Source: RGIG1995 sp045126815
GTDB lineage: Bacteria > Bacillota > Clostridia > Oscillospirales > CAG-272
NCBI GenBank assembly: GCA_045126815.1
Contig: JBGVPD010000046.1
Span: 1 to 17,079, forward strand
DNA length: 17,079 nt
Reading direction: 5' to 3'
Each line of letters opens with the position of its first letter. Position 1 is the first letter of the stretch. The translations under genes were made by a program, and so were the position numbers. The notes under the pieces are model-generated. The model ran no database searches. It had not been told where the DNA came from and was given only the letters and a program-made list of their open reading frames with translations. Below, one piece after another: positions 7,564-15,433 of the stretch.

Positions 7564-7590
7564 TTAGCACTTATGTGTTTTGAGTGCTAA
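7564..7590 (+). promoter_or_regulatory. CIRCE operator (HrcA binding site)
   Basis: TTAGCACTT (7564-7572), 9 bases, GAGTGCTAA (7582-7590). Only one base differs from the CIRCE consensus. It lies in the 5' leader of hrcA, where HrcA binding blocks transcription of its own operon until heat stress titrates the GroE/HrcA system. Confidence 0.95.
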
Positions 7591-7627
7591 AGAATGAGGT
7601 TTTATTACAAAAGGGGAGGCGTGATAT

Positions 7628-8710
7628 ATGTACGGCAAAGGCGATTCGCTTAGTGAACGTAAAAAAATGATTCTTCGTGCAATCATTGACGCGCATATAG
7701 ATCGCGGCGAACCCGTCGGTTCAAAATTCCTTACACAAAACAACAAAATTGCTTTCTCATCTGCAACCATCAGAAACGAAATGGCGGAACTTGAAGATTT
7801 GGGGTATCTTGAACAGCCTCATACCTCGGCGGGAAGAATACCATCGGAATTAGGGTATAGATTCTACGTTGACTCGCTTATGGATAGATACCGACTCACA
7901 CGTGACGAGTTGGAACAGCTTGAAGATTTGAAAAAGTCAAAAGAAGAAGAGCTTGATCGCATAATAGAGCAGGCGGGCAGACTTTTTTCAAGAATAACCA
8001 ATTATACGGCGATAACAGTAAAACCCCGTCCCGTTCAGGTCGTTATAACGCAATTTAACACTGTATATATAGACAGCCGAAGCTTCGTGCTTGTTATGGT
8101 GTCTAACACCGGTGTTGCGAAAACGAAGCTTATAAAGACTTCGGATGATATAACAGTTCGATTGACCGAAAGACTTTCGGAACTTCTGAATATGTATCTT
8201 GCGGGTAAAAATATAGCTGACCTTTCGTATTCGTCAATTCTTGAGATACAGAGAAATCTATTCGGATATGAGCAGATAGTCGAACCGATAATCAAATGTA
8301 TTTACGATGCCGTAAATGAAATAGACAAGGGCGACGTAAAATTAGAGCAGGTTAACAGACTTCTTGAGTTTCCTGAATACTCGAATATGTCACAGCTTCA
8401 AAGTCTTATCGGTATGCTTGAGCAAAAAGAAGATATTTTAAATATTATAAGTAATTCTCAAAAGGACATAATAAATATATTAATAGGAAAAGAAAACCGA
8501 GTGGATATAATGAGCAATTCCACATTGATTTTCAAAACGATAACGGCTAACGACAAGGTAGTCGGAGCTATCGGTGTTATAGGTCCTTGCAGAATGGATT
8601 ACTCAAAGGTAATAACCACTCTTGACCTTTTGTCAGACAATATAAGAAATATGTTTGACATAAAGAATAATATGCTAGCCGAGGGTGATAACGGAGGAAA
8701 AAATGACTGA
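7628..8710 (+). CDS. hrcA: Heat-inducible transcription repressor HrcA
   Basis: HrcA is the repressor of class I heat-shock genes and binds CIRCE. The 360-residue protein starts with a winged-helix domain (about 8-75) holding the family signatures SATIRNEM (45-52) and PHTSAGRIP (64-72), then GYRFYVDSLM. The middle and C-terminal part match the GAF-like HrcA domain, ending in GVIGPCRMDYSKVI. The ATG at 7628 is preceded by AAGGGGAGG (7611-7619). The gene is first in the chaperone operon and directly downstream of CIRCE, so it is autoregulated. Its last 8 bases overlap the start of grpE. Length is slightly above the usual 340 or so residues. Identification is secure. Confidence 0.97.
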   Translation: MYGKGDSLSERKKMILRAIIDAHIDRGEPVGSKFLTQNNKIAFSSATIRNEMAELEDLGYLEQPHTSAGRIPSELGYRFYVDSLMDRYRLTRDELEQLEDLKKSKEEELDRIIEQAGRLFSRITNYTAITVKPRPVQVVITQFNTVYIDSRSFVLVMVSNTGVAKTKLIKTSDDITVRLTERLSELLNMYLAGKNIADLSYSSILEIQRNLFGYEQIVEPIIKCIYDAVNEIDKGDVKLEQVNRLLEFPEYSNMSQLQSLIGMLEQKEDILNIISNSQKDIINILIGKENRVDIMSNSTLIFKTITANDKVVGAIGVIGPCRMDYSKVITTLDLLSDNIRNMFDIKNNMLAEGDNGGKND

Positions 8711-9260
8711 AGAGAAAAATGTAAACAACTTAGTCGAAGAAGAAGTAGAACAAAAGACTGAAGAGATAAAAGAAGAGGCAAAGAAAGAGAAAAAATGCTC
8801 GAAAAAGGAACTTGATACCTTGAAAAAAGAGGTTGAAACTTTAAAGGCAGACCTTGCCGAGCAGAACGATAAGTATCTTCGTATAGTTGCAGAGTACGAC
8901 AATTACAGAAAAAGAGTACAGAAAGAAAAAGAGGGAATTTACGGCGATGCTTACGTTGATGCTGTAAAAGAAATATTACCCATACTCGACAATATGGAAA
9001 GAGCAGTAGCTTTTGCCGACAGCGGAAATCTTGCTGAAGGCGTTACAATGACACTCAATATGTTTAAAGATATATTCACAAAGATGGGTGTTGAAGAGAT
9101 ACCGAGCGAAAACGTAGAATTTGATCCCAATATTCATAATGCGGTAATGCATATAGAAGATGAAGTTTTTGGGGAAAATATGGTTGTTGAAACGTTTAGC
9201 AAAGGATATAAAAAAGGCGACAAAATCATAAGATATGCAATGGTAAAGGTTGCAAACTAA
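8703..9260 (+). CDS. grpE: Nucleotide exchange factor GrpE
   Basis: GrpE is the co-chaperone that releases ADP from DnaK and acts as a thermosensor. The product is 185 residues from the ATG at 8703, chosen because GGAGG (8693-8697) sits five bases upstream. An in-frame GTG at 8685 would place the ribosome site inside the gene. The N-terminal third is highly charged (Glu/Lys-rich) and predicted to form the long coiled-coil dimer. The family core follows (KYLRIVAEYDNYRKR, then DPNIHNAVM, KGYKKGDKIIRYAMVKV), corresponding to the four-helix bundle and beta-wing that contact DnaK. The start overlaps the hrcA stop by 8 bases in another frame, so translation is probably coupled. dnaK follows after 43 bases. 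Confidence 0.96.
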   Translation: MTEEKNVNNLVEEEVEQKTEEIKEEAKKEKKCSKKELDTLKKEVETLKADLAEQNDKYLRIVAEYDNYRKRVQKEKEGIYGDAYVDAVKEILPILDNMERAVAFADSGNLAEGVTMTLNMFKDIFTKMGVEEIPSENVEFDPNIHNAVMHIEDEVFGENMVVETFSKGYKKGDKIIRYAMVKVAN

Positions 9261-9303
9261 ATATAAAAACAAATAACTTAACATAAATTGGAGGAAAATT
9301 ATT

Positions 9304-11130
9304 ATGGCAAAAATTATTGGTATTGACTTAGGTACAACAAACTCTTGTGTAGCAGTATATGAGGGCGGTGAGCCCATTGTTATACCCAATCCCGAAGGTG
9401 CGAGAACAACACCCTCGGTTGTAGCTTTCTCAAAGACCGGCGAAAGAATGGTAGGTCAGGTAGCAAAGCGTCAGGGTATTACAAACCCCGACAGAACGAT
9501 TATGTCTGTAAAGCGTGAAATGGGTTCTGATTATAAGGTAAAGGTTGACGACAAGACATATTCTCCTCAGGAGATCTCTTCGATGATTCTTCAGAAACTT
9601 AAAGCAGATGCTGAAGCATACCTTGGAACACCCGTAACACAGGCTGTTATTACAGTTCCCGCATACTTCTCTGATGCACAGCGTCAGGCAACAAAGGATG
9701 CAGGTAAGATCGCAGGACTTGAAGTTTTGAGAATTATAAACGAGCCTACAGCGGCAGCTCTTGCTTACGGTATGGATAAGGAAGAGGAACAGAAGATCAT
9801 GATTTTCGACCTTGGCGGCGGTACTTTCGACGTATCAGTGCTTGAGATCAGCGACGGCGTATTTGAAGTTCTTGCTACTGCAGGTAACAACAAGCTCGGC
9901 GGTGACGACTTTGACCAGAGAATTATTGACTGGATCGCAGATACGTTCCAGAAGGAAAACGGAATTGATCTCCGTCAGGATAAGATGGCGCTTCAGAGAC
10001 TCAAAGAAGCTGCTGAAAAGGCTAAGATCGAACTTTCCGGTATGGTATCTTCAAATATTAACCTTCCCTTTATTACAGCAGATGCAACAGGACCTAAGCA
10101 CTTTGATGCAACGTTGACAAGAGCTAAGTTTAACGAACTTACAGCAGACCTCGTTGAAGCAACGATGGGTCCCACAAAGAGAGCTTTGTCCGACGCAGGA
10201 CTTTCTCCCTCACAGATCGATAAGGTTCTTTTGGTAGGTGGTTCTACAAGAATTCCCGCAGTTCAGGAAGCTGTTAAGAACTTTATCGGAAAAGAACCCT
10301 TCAAGGGCATTAACCCCGACGAATGTGTTGCTATCGGTGCTGCAGTTCAGGCAGGTGTTCTCGGCGGAGAAGTAAAAGACCTTCTTCTCCTTGACGTAAC
10401 TCCTTTGTCACTCGGTATTGAAACTTTGGGCGGAGTATTTAACAGAATTATTGACAGAAACACAACTATCCCTGTAAAGAAGAGCCAGATCTATTCAACT
10501 GCTGCTGACGGCCAGACATCTGTTGAGATTCACGTTCTTCAGGGTGAAAGAGATATGGCAAAGGGTAACACAACTTTGGGAAGATTTATTCTTGACGGTA
10601 TCCCCGCAGCTCCCAGAGGTGTTCCTCAGATCGAAGTTACTTTTGATATAGACGCTAACGGTATCGTTAACGTTACAGCTACCGATAAAGGTACAGGTAA
10701 AGAACAGCATATTACAATTACTTCTTCCACAAATATGAGCCAGGAAGATATTGAAAAGGCAGTTAAAGAAGCTGAAAAGTATGCTGAAGAAGATAAGAAG
10801 CTTAAAGAAGCTGTTGAGGTTAAGAACCAGGCAGAAAGCATTATCTTCCAGACAGAAAAGACGATGAACGAAGTTGGAGATAAGCTCAGCGATGCTGATA
10901 AGGCAGACGTTAATGCGGCTGTTGAAAAGCTTAAGGAAACAGTAAAGACTGACGATACAGAAAAGATCAAGGCTGATACAGAAGCGCTTCAGCAGGCGTT
11001 CTACAAGCTCAGCGAAAAACTTTACGCTCAGCAGGCTCCTCAGGGTGATGCAAATGCACAGGGCGGACAGCAGGGTAATGCTCAGGGAGACGCTTTCTAC
11101 GGCGACTACGAGGACAAAACAAATAACTGA
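9304..11130 (+). CDS. dnaK: Chaperone protein DnaK (Hsp70)
   Basis: DnaK is the ATP-dependent Hsp70 chaperone. The 608-residue product is complete. It has the phosphate-binding loop IGIDLGTTNSCVAV at the N-terminus, the conserved INEPTAAALAYG and IFDLGGGTFDVSVL segments, LLVGGSTRIPAVQ, the interdomain linker DLLLLDVTPLSLGIET, the beta-sandwich substrate domain, and a helical lid. The tail is Gln/Gly/Asn-rich and ends YEDKTNN rather than the EEVD of eukaryotic cytosolic forms. It is shorter around residue 80 than E. coli DnaK, the known Gram-positive pattern. Ribosome site GGAGG is at 9290-9294. A hairpin separates it from dnaJ. Confidence 0.98.
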   Translation: MAKIIGIDLGTTNSCVAVYEGGEPIVIPNPEGARTTPSVVAFSKTGERMVGQVAKRQGITNPDRTIMSVKREMGSDYKVKVDDKTYSPQEISSMILQKLKADAEAYLGTPVTQAVITVPAYFSDAQRQATKDAGKIAGLEVLRIINEPTAAALAYGMDKEEEQKIMIFDLGGGTFDVSVLEISDGVFEVLATAGNNKLGGDDFDQRIIDWIADTFQKENGIDLRQDKMALQRLKEAAEKAKIELSGMVSSNINLPFITADATGPKHFDATLTRAKFNELTADLVEATMGPTKRALSDAGLSPSQIDKVLLVGGSTRIPAVQEAVKNFIGKEPFKGINPDECVAIGAAVQAGVLGGEVKDLLLLDVTPLSLGIETLGGVFNRIIDRNTTIPVKKSQIYSTAADGQTSVEIHVLQGERDMAKGNTTLGRFILDGIPAAPRGVPQIEVTFDIDANGIVNVTATDKGTGKEQHITITSSTNMSQEDIEKAVKEAEKYAEEDKKLKEAVEVKNQAESIIFQTEKTMNEVGDKLSDADKADVNAAVEKLKETVKTDDTEKIKADTEALQQAFYKLSEKLYAQQAPQGDANAQGGQQGNAQGDAFYGDYEDKTNN

Positions 11131-11135
11131 TAAGT

Positions 11136-11187
11136 GTAAAAATGTATGATGTACGGGTGAAATACCCGTACATTGTGCCGTTTTTAC
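11136..11187 (+). promoter_or_regulatory. Intercistronic hairpin between dnaK and dnaJ
   Basis: A perfect 10-bp stem, ATGTACGGGT (11149-11158) with ACCCGTACAT (11164-11173), loop GAAAT. It is enclosed by a 7-bp outer pairing, GTAAAAA (11136-11142) with TTTTTAC (11181-11187). The outer U-run lies eight bases past the inner stem, so it is not a canonical terminator. It could be a weak attenuator, an RNA processing site, or a 3'-end stabiliser that lowers dnaJ relative to dnaK. Confidence 0.6.
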
Positions 11188-11205
11188 ATATAAAAGAGGT
11201 AATAT

Positions 11206-12354
11206 ATGGCGGACAATAAACGGGATTATTACGAGGTGCTTGGGGTAGACAAAAGCTCCGATGAAGCAACGATAAAAAAGGCATACAGAAAACTTGCAAA
11301 ACAGTACCATCCGGATATGAATCCCGGTGATCAGGAAGCGGAAAAAAAGTTTAAGGAAATAAACGAAGCTTATGCCGTACTCAGCGACAGCGATAAGAAG
11401 GCTAGATACGACCAATACGGCCATGCCGGTGTTGATCCGAATATGGGAGGCGGCGGTTTTGGTGACTTTGGCGGTTTCGGCGGATTTGGCGGCTTTGATT
11501 TCGGAGATATATTCAGTAATATTTTCGGAGGCGGTCAGTCTTCATACTCAAGAAGAAATGCGCCCGAAAGGGGCGACGATCTTCGTGCACATATAACCAT
11601 TTCTTTTGAAGAGGCGGCTTTTGGTTGTAAGAAGGAAATAAGCTACAACCGCATAGAAATGTGTGAAGAATGTTCGGGAAGCGGTGCTAAGAAGGGAACT
11701 TCGGCTGAGACCTGTAAAACTTGCGGCGGAAGCGGTCAGGTAAGGGTTACACAGAGAACTGCATTAGGTATGTTCCAGACGACAAAGGCTTGTGATGCCT
11801 GTGGAGGAAAGGGTAAGATCATAAAGAACCCTTGTACAAACTGTCGCGGAACCGGTTATATCCGAATTAAGAAGACGTTAGACGTTACGATCCCTGCGGG
11901 TATTGACGAAGGACAGAGAGTAATAGTTCAAAATATGGGTAACGCCGGAAGAAACGGCGGCGGATACGGTGACCTTTACGTTACTGTATCTATAAGACCT
12001 CATACTGTATTTGAACGTGACGGGTATAATATTTACTGTGACGTGCCGATAACGTTTGTTGAGGCTGCCTTGGGTGCTGAAATAGATATACCTACTCTTG
12101 AAGGTAAGATAAAATATACTATTCCTGAAGGTACACAGACTGATGCTATGTTTACTCTTAAGGGTAAGGGTATACAGAGTGTTCGTTCAAAGAACACAAA
12201 GGGCGATCTTATTTTCAGAGTTATAGTAGAAGTGCCGAAGGGATTATCATCTTCACAAAAGGATGCTCTGAAGAATTTTGCCGAGCTTTGCGGTGAGTCA
12301 AACTATTCAAAAAAACAATCCTTTTTAAAGAAGATATTCGGAAAAGAAAAATAA
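11206..12354 (+). CDS. dnaJ: Chaperone protein DnaJ (Hsp40)
   Basis: DnaJ is the co-chaperone that delivers substrates to DnaK and stimulates its ATPase. At 382 residues it has the full type I layout: J domain with HPD at 35-37, Gly/Phe-rich linker (about 77-115, repeated GGFGGFGG), and four CxxCxGxG zinc motifs beginning at C153, C170, C196 and C210. The C-terminal client-binding domains follow (VTIPAGIDEGQRV, DLYVTV, TLEGKIKYTIPEGTQ). Ribosome site AGAGGT (11195-11200) precedes the ATG at 11206. It is the last gene of the chaperone operon and is followed by a terminator. Confidence 0.98.
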   Translation: MADNKRDYYEVLGVDKSSDEATIKKAYRKLAKQYHPDMNPGDQEAEKKFKEINEAYAVLSDSDKKARYDQYGHAGVDPNMGGGGFGDFGGFGGFGGFDFGDIFSNIFGGGQSSYSRRNAPERGDDLRAHITISFEEAAFGCKKEISYNRIEMCEECSGSGAKKGTSAETCKTCGGSGQVRVTQRTALGMFQTTKACDACGGKGKIIKNPCTNCRGTGYIRIKKTLDVTIPAGIDEGQRVIVQNMGNAGRNGGGYGDLYVTVSIRPHTVFERDGYNIYCDVPITFVEAALGAEIDIPTLEGKIKYTIPEGTQTDAMFTLKGKGIQSVRSKNTKGDLIFRVIVEVPKGLSSSQKDALKNFAELCGESNYSKKQSFLKKIFGKEK

Positions 12355-12362
12355 GAAGATAG

Positions 12363-12395
12363 AGATCCCCGACGTTTACGTTGGGGATCTTTGTG
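12363..12395 (+). terminator. Probable terminator of the chaperone operon
   Basis: AGATCCCC (12363-12370) pairs with GGGGATCT (12383-12390), extended inward by a G-T pair and ACG/CGT around a TTTA loop. The U-tract (TTTGTG) is short, so termination may be incomplete. A tight palindrome, AAAAATGGCATTTTT, follows at 12397-12411. Confidence 0.7.
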
Positions 12396-12431
12396 TAAAA
12401 ATGGCATTTTTGTGGATTAGTGTATAGAAAC

Positions 12432-12460
12432 TTGACTTTTTTTATGCACTATGATATACT
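12432..12460 (+). promoter_or_regulatory. Sigma-A promoter of the CNNM/CorC gene pair
   Basis: TTGACT (12432-12437), 17 bases, TATACT (12455-12460). The predicted start, near 12467, leaves a leader of about 50 bases. I saw no recognisable Mg2+ riboswitch fold in so short a leader. Confidence 0.82.
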
Positions 12461-12517
12461 GTCAACTATGTATGGATACATACAAATAAAATTATTGAAT
12501 AGGAAGTGACATAATTC

Positions 12518-13894
12518 ATGGACGGTGACGGGAATATACAGGGCTTATTTTTCCGGGCGATGAAGGTTTCCGAAGGAGGAGACTCCAGAACTATCGCTAT
12601 TTTAGTCCTATTATTCATTATTTTTGTTGTGGGAGGCGCATATTTCGGCGGAGCTGAGAGCGCATTTTCCGCGATGAACAAGATTCGTATTAAAGCAAAA
12701 GCAGAAAACGGCGACAGAAAAGCAAAAGATGCTATGTACATAGCGAACAATTTTGAGAAAGCATTGACTACGTTGCTTATTGGAAACAATATTACTCATA
12801 TTGCTGCCGGTTCGGTTGCAACGCTTATCGTGTCAAAAATGTACGAGATGACAAGTGCTGTAACGTGGGGATGTACGATAATATCAACTCTTATCGTATT
12901 TCTTTTCAGTGAAATGATACCCAAGAGCTTTGCAAATGACAGAAGCGAGTCAACCGCTTTGGCATTTAGTGGATCATTAAGATTTTTGATGAAGATACTT
13001 TTGCCTATTGCATTGTTTTTTGAGTGGATATCAAATATTTTTATGAAGTTGGTTTCAAAGTTTGTAAAGACGGAGGCGCAGCCTTCGATTACAGAAGAAG
13101 AGCTTTATGAAATCATTGATACGATCGAAGAAGAGGGCGTCGTAAACGAAGAGCAGGGTGATCTTATGAAATCAGCCCTTGACTTCTCTGAAATATCGGC
13201 AAAAGACGTTATGACGATGAGAGAAGACATTTGCGCGATCGATGCTGCAACTCCAAATGCCGAACTGCTTAAAATAATTCGCGAATCAGTTCATACAAGA
13301 TTACCCGTTTATGAAGGGTGTTTGGATAATATAATCGGTATAATTCAAATAAGAACTTATATAAAGGAATATTTGAAAAATCCCGATGTTGATATCAGAA
13401 CTCTTGTTATGCCGGCGTTTAAGGTCAGTCCCGACGCTATGATCGAGGACTTGCTTACCGAGATGCGTCAGCATAAATTCTATCTTGGCGTTGTACATGA
13501 AGAAGGAAAGACTTTGGGACTTGTAACTATCGAAGACTTCCTTGAAGAGCTTGTAGGCGAGATCTGGGACGAGGACGACGTTGTTGATAATGACTTCGTT
13601 AAGCTTGGCGGTAACAGAACGCAGATCAATACCCATATGAAAATGGGAGAGATCTATAAGAGACTGGGACTTAACTTAAGACGCGACCAAGATTTTGACA
13701 GACCGCTTTTATCGATCGTTGTTGAACATTTCGGCAGACTTCCCGAAGAGGAAGAGTCGTTTATATATCGTAATATGGAAATTACGGTTGATACGGTCGA
13801 AAACGGTGCTATAAAGACTGTTGTAATAAGACTTCTTTCACCTGCTGAATTAGCAGAGCTTTCCGGTAAAAATGAAGTACCGGAAACGGTTTAA
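12518..13894 (+). CDS. CNNM/CorC-family membrane protein (DUF21-CBS-CorC_HlyC), first paralog
   Basis: A membrane protein of 458 residues in the hemolysin C/CorC/CNNM family, whose studied members export Mg2+ or related divalent cations. The DUF21 membrane domain (about 24-185) has hydrophobic segments near 25-45, 80-102, 110-132 and 150-175, including AYFGGAESAFSAMNKIR and LIVFLFSEMIPKSFAN. A CBS pair follows (about 215-340), then a CorC_HlyC domain (about 355-445). Two CBS hallmarks differ from the norm: MTPR is MTMR (232-235), and the usual DEYGG before the second CBS is HEEGK (about 325-330). VTIEDFLEELVGEIWDE is intact. This suggests altered nucleotide sensing. AGGA at 12501-12504 is 13 bases from the ATG, longer than usual. 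Linked to the next gene by a 15-base gap. Confidence 0.93.
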   Translation: MDGDGNIQGLFFRAMKVSEGGDSRTIAILVLLFIIFVVGGAYFGGAESAFSAMNKIRIKAKAENGDRKAKDAMYIANNFEKALTTLLIGNNITHIAAGSVATLIVSKMYEMTSAVTWGCTIISTLIVFLFSEMIPKSFANDRSESTALAFSGSLRFLMKILLPIALFFEWISNIFMKLVSKFVKTEAQPSITEEELYEIIDTIEEEGVVNEEQGDLMKSALDFSEISAKDVMTMREDICAIDAATPNAELLKIIRESVHTRLPVYEGCLDNIIGIIQIRTYIKEYLKNPDVDIRTLVMPAFKVSPDAMIEDLLTEMRQHKFYLGVVHEEGKTLGLVTIEDFLEELVGEIWDEDDVVDNDFVKLGGNRTQINTHMKMGEIYKRLGLNLRRDQDFDRPLLSIVVEHFGRLPEEEESFIYRNMEITVDTVENGAIKTVVIRLLSPAELAELSGKNEVPETV

Positions 13895-13909
13895 GGAGGG
13901 ATATTGATT

Positions 13910-15244
13910 ATGACAGGACATATTATTGTAATAATATTAATGATAATCCTTTCAGCGTGTTTCTCGGCATCTGAAATATCATTCAATACAGCGAACAAAA
14001 AGAGACTAAAAAAAGCGAGTGAGGCGGGAGACGTTTCCGCGACACTGGCGCATAACATTATTGAAAACTTTAACACAGCGCTTTCTGCTATTCTTATAGG
14101 TAACAATCTGGCAAACATAGCGGCATCTACGTCGGCAACGGTTATTGCGATGGCGCTTATAGCCGACGACGGTATAGCTTCGGTTGCAGCAACCGCAGTA
14201 ACGACGGTAGTTATTTTGATATTTGGCGAGATCGTTCCAAAGATCGTTGCAAGAAACAATGCGGATACAATGGTCCACTTTTTTGCATATATAATTACTG
14301 TTGTGAAGTGGATACTGTCTCCTCTCGTTTGGATAGTAATGGCTCTTATAAAGGGACTTGAAAAGCTTTGGGGTAAGGATGATGAAGATGCTCCGACCGT
14401 TACCGAAGAGGAGTTATCATCCATTATTGAGGCAGTTGAGGAAGAGGGCGTTATAGATGAAGAGAAGAGTGAACTTCTCCAATCTGCAATTACGTTCAGG
14501 GAGACTACCGTTGAAGAGATCATGACTCCCAGAATAGATATGCTTTCTTTTGATATAACTCATTCGCTTGAAAAGTTGAGAAATCTTGCGGATAAATCAA
14601 GGTTTTCAAGAATACCTGTTTACGAAGAATCGATTGATGAAATAATAGGTGTTCTCTATCTTAACCGTTATTACAGAAGAATTACCGGTAAGGGAATAAA
14701 TAATCAAAGAGATCTTAGAAATCTTCTTATGGAGCCTTGCTTTATTCATAAGACGATGAAGCTTAACAAGGCGTTGAATATGCTCAGAGACAGAAAGACG
14801 CATCTTGCGATCGTTGTAGACGAATACGGCGGAACTATGGGTGTTGTAACGATCGAAGACATACTTGAAGAGCTTGTAGGCGAGATTTGGGACGAGTCTG
14901 ATGAAATCGTAACCGAGTGTATAAAGACAGGTAATAACACCTACGAAGTTACGGGTGATATGAACATAGACGACTTTTTCGCCGAGATTGAATTTGAGCC
15001 TAAAGAGTTTGAATGTGAATATTCGACAATGGGCGGTTGGGCGATAGAGATGTTAAACGCAGATCCGCACGTTGGAGACAGCTTTAGTTATTCCGATTAT
15101 AACGAAGAAGATGAAGATGATGACGACTATGAAGGTCACACAGAACTATACGTTATAGTATCGGGAATGGACGATATGCGTATAACGAAGCTCACTGTTT
15201 TGGTCAGAAAGATTGAACCCAACAGAGAAAAGACAGACGAATAA
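13910..15244 (+). CDS. CNNM/CorC-family membrane protein (DUF21-CBS-CorC_HlyC), second paralog
   Basis: A tandem relative of the preceding gene, 444 residues, probably also a Mg2+ or divalent-cation exporter. The DUF21 domain opens with SACFSASEISFNTANKKR and contains ILIFGEIVPKIVA. The CBS pair has canonical motifs, IMTPRIDML (from about 204) and DEYGGTMGVVTIED (304-317), then LVGEIWDESDE and a CorC_HlyC domain. That last domain carries an acidic stretch (about 398-408, EEDEDDDD), possibly cation-binding or just a loop insertion. Start: the ATG at 13910 lies nine bases after AAGGAGGG (13893-13900), which overlaps the upstream stop; an in-frame TTG at 13904 is too close to that site. The overlap implies coupled translation. 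Terminator follows. Confidence 0.94.
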   Translation: MTGHIIVIILMIILSACFSASEISFNTANKKRLKKASEAGDVSATLAHNIIENFNTALSAILIGNNLANIAASTSATVIAMALIADDGIASVAATAVTTVVILIFGEIVPKIVARNNADTMVHFFAYIITVVKWILSPLVWIVMALIKGLEKLWGKDDEDAPTVTEEELSSIIEAVEEEGVIDEEKSELLQSAITFRETTVEEIMTPRIDMLSFDITHSLEKLRNLADKSRFSRIPVYEESIDEIIGVLYLNRYYRRITGKGINNQRDLRNLLMEPCFIHKTMKLNKALNMLRDRKTHLAIVVDEYGGTMGVVTIEDILEELVGEIWDESDEIVTECIKTGNNTYEVTGDMNIDDFFAEIEFEPKEFECEYSTMGGWAIEMLNADPHVGDSFSYSDYNEEDEDDDDYEGHTELYVIVSGMDDMRITKLTVLVRKIEPNREKTDE

Positions 15245-15246
15245 AC

Positions 15247-15278
15247 AAAACCGTGCAGGAATTTCTTGCACGGTTTTT
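15247..15278 (+). terminator. Rho-independent terminator of the CNNM/CorC operon
   Basis: An 11-bp stem, AAAACCGTGCA (15247-15257) with TGCACGGTTTT (15267-15277), ending in a T-run. It starts three bases after the stop codon. Confidence 0.9.
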
Positions 15279-15292
15279 AATAATGTTAGGAT

Positions 15293-15430
15293 AACTTTGT
15301 TATTATGAAAGTTTTTGCGGTTTTCAAAGGGGCTTTTTTCAAAAAGCCTCTTTGATCAAGGGTTCGGGAGCGAAGCTCCTGACAGAATGTGCTTCTTTGA
15401 AAAAACGCGGTAGCGTTTTTTATTTTTTCT
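15293..15430 (+). repeat. 138-nt three-hairpin element, copy 2
   Basis: Same length, order and spacing as copy 1 at 5640-5777, and again placed just past an intrinsic terminator. Hairpin 1 is CAAAG (15325-15329) with CTTTG (15350-15354) plus GGCTTTTT (15331-15338) with AAAAAGCC (15341-15348). Hairpin 2 is GGAGC (15367-15371), loop GAA, GCTCC (15375-15379). Hairpin 3 is AAAAAACGC (15400-15408), loop GGTA, GCGTTTTTT (15413-15421), then ATTTTTTCT. Stems 1 and 2 differ from copy 1 by paired substitutions. Weaker similarity runs on to about 15442, into the start of the small ORF that follows. Confidence 0.75.
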
Positions 15431-15433
15431 CTA

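Noticed and set aside
8685..8702. GTG start for grpE upstream of the ATG
   Set aside because: It would place GGAGG inside the gene; the ATG at 8703 has ideal spacing to it.
9812..10117. 101-codon open frame on the plus strand inside dnaK
   Set aside because: It lies wholly within dnaK in another frame and has no family resemblance; a shadow of dnaK codon bias.
10495..11424. 309-codon minus-strand open frame opposite dnaK and dnaJ
   Set aside because: It is antisense to two well-conserved genes, spans their boundary, and has a Cys/Phe/Leu-rich translation typical of antisense frames.
12461..12517. Possible Mg2+ riboswitch (ykoK/M-box) before the cation exporter genes
   Set aside because: The leader is about 50 bases, far too short, and shows no conserved core or terminator stem.
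13904..13909. TTG start for the second CNNM/CorC gene
   Set aside because: Only three bases after the AAGGAGGG site; the ATG at 13910 is correctly spaced.
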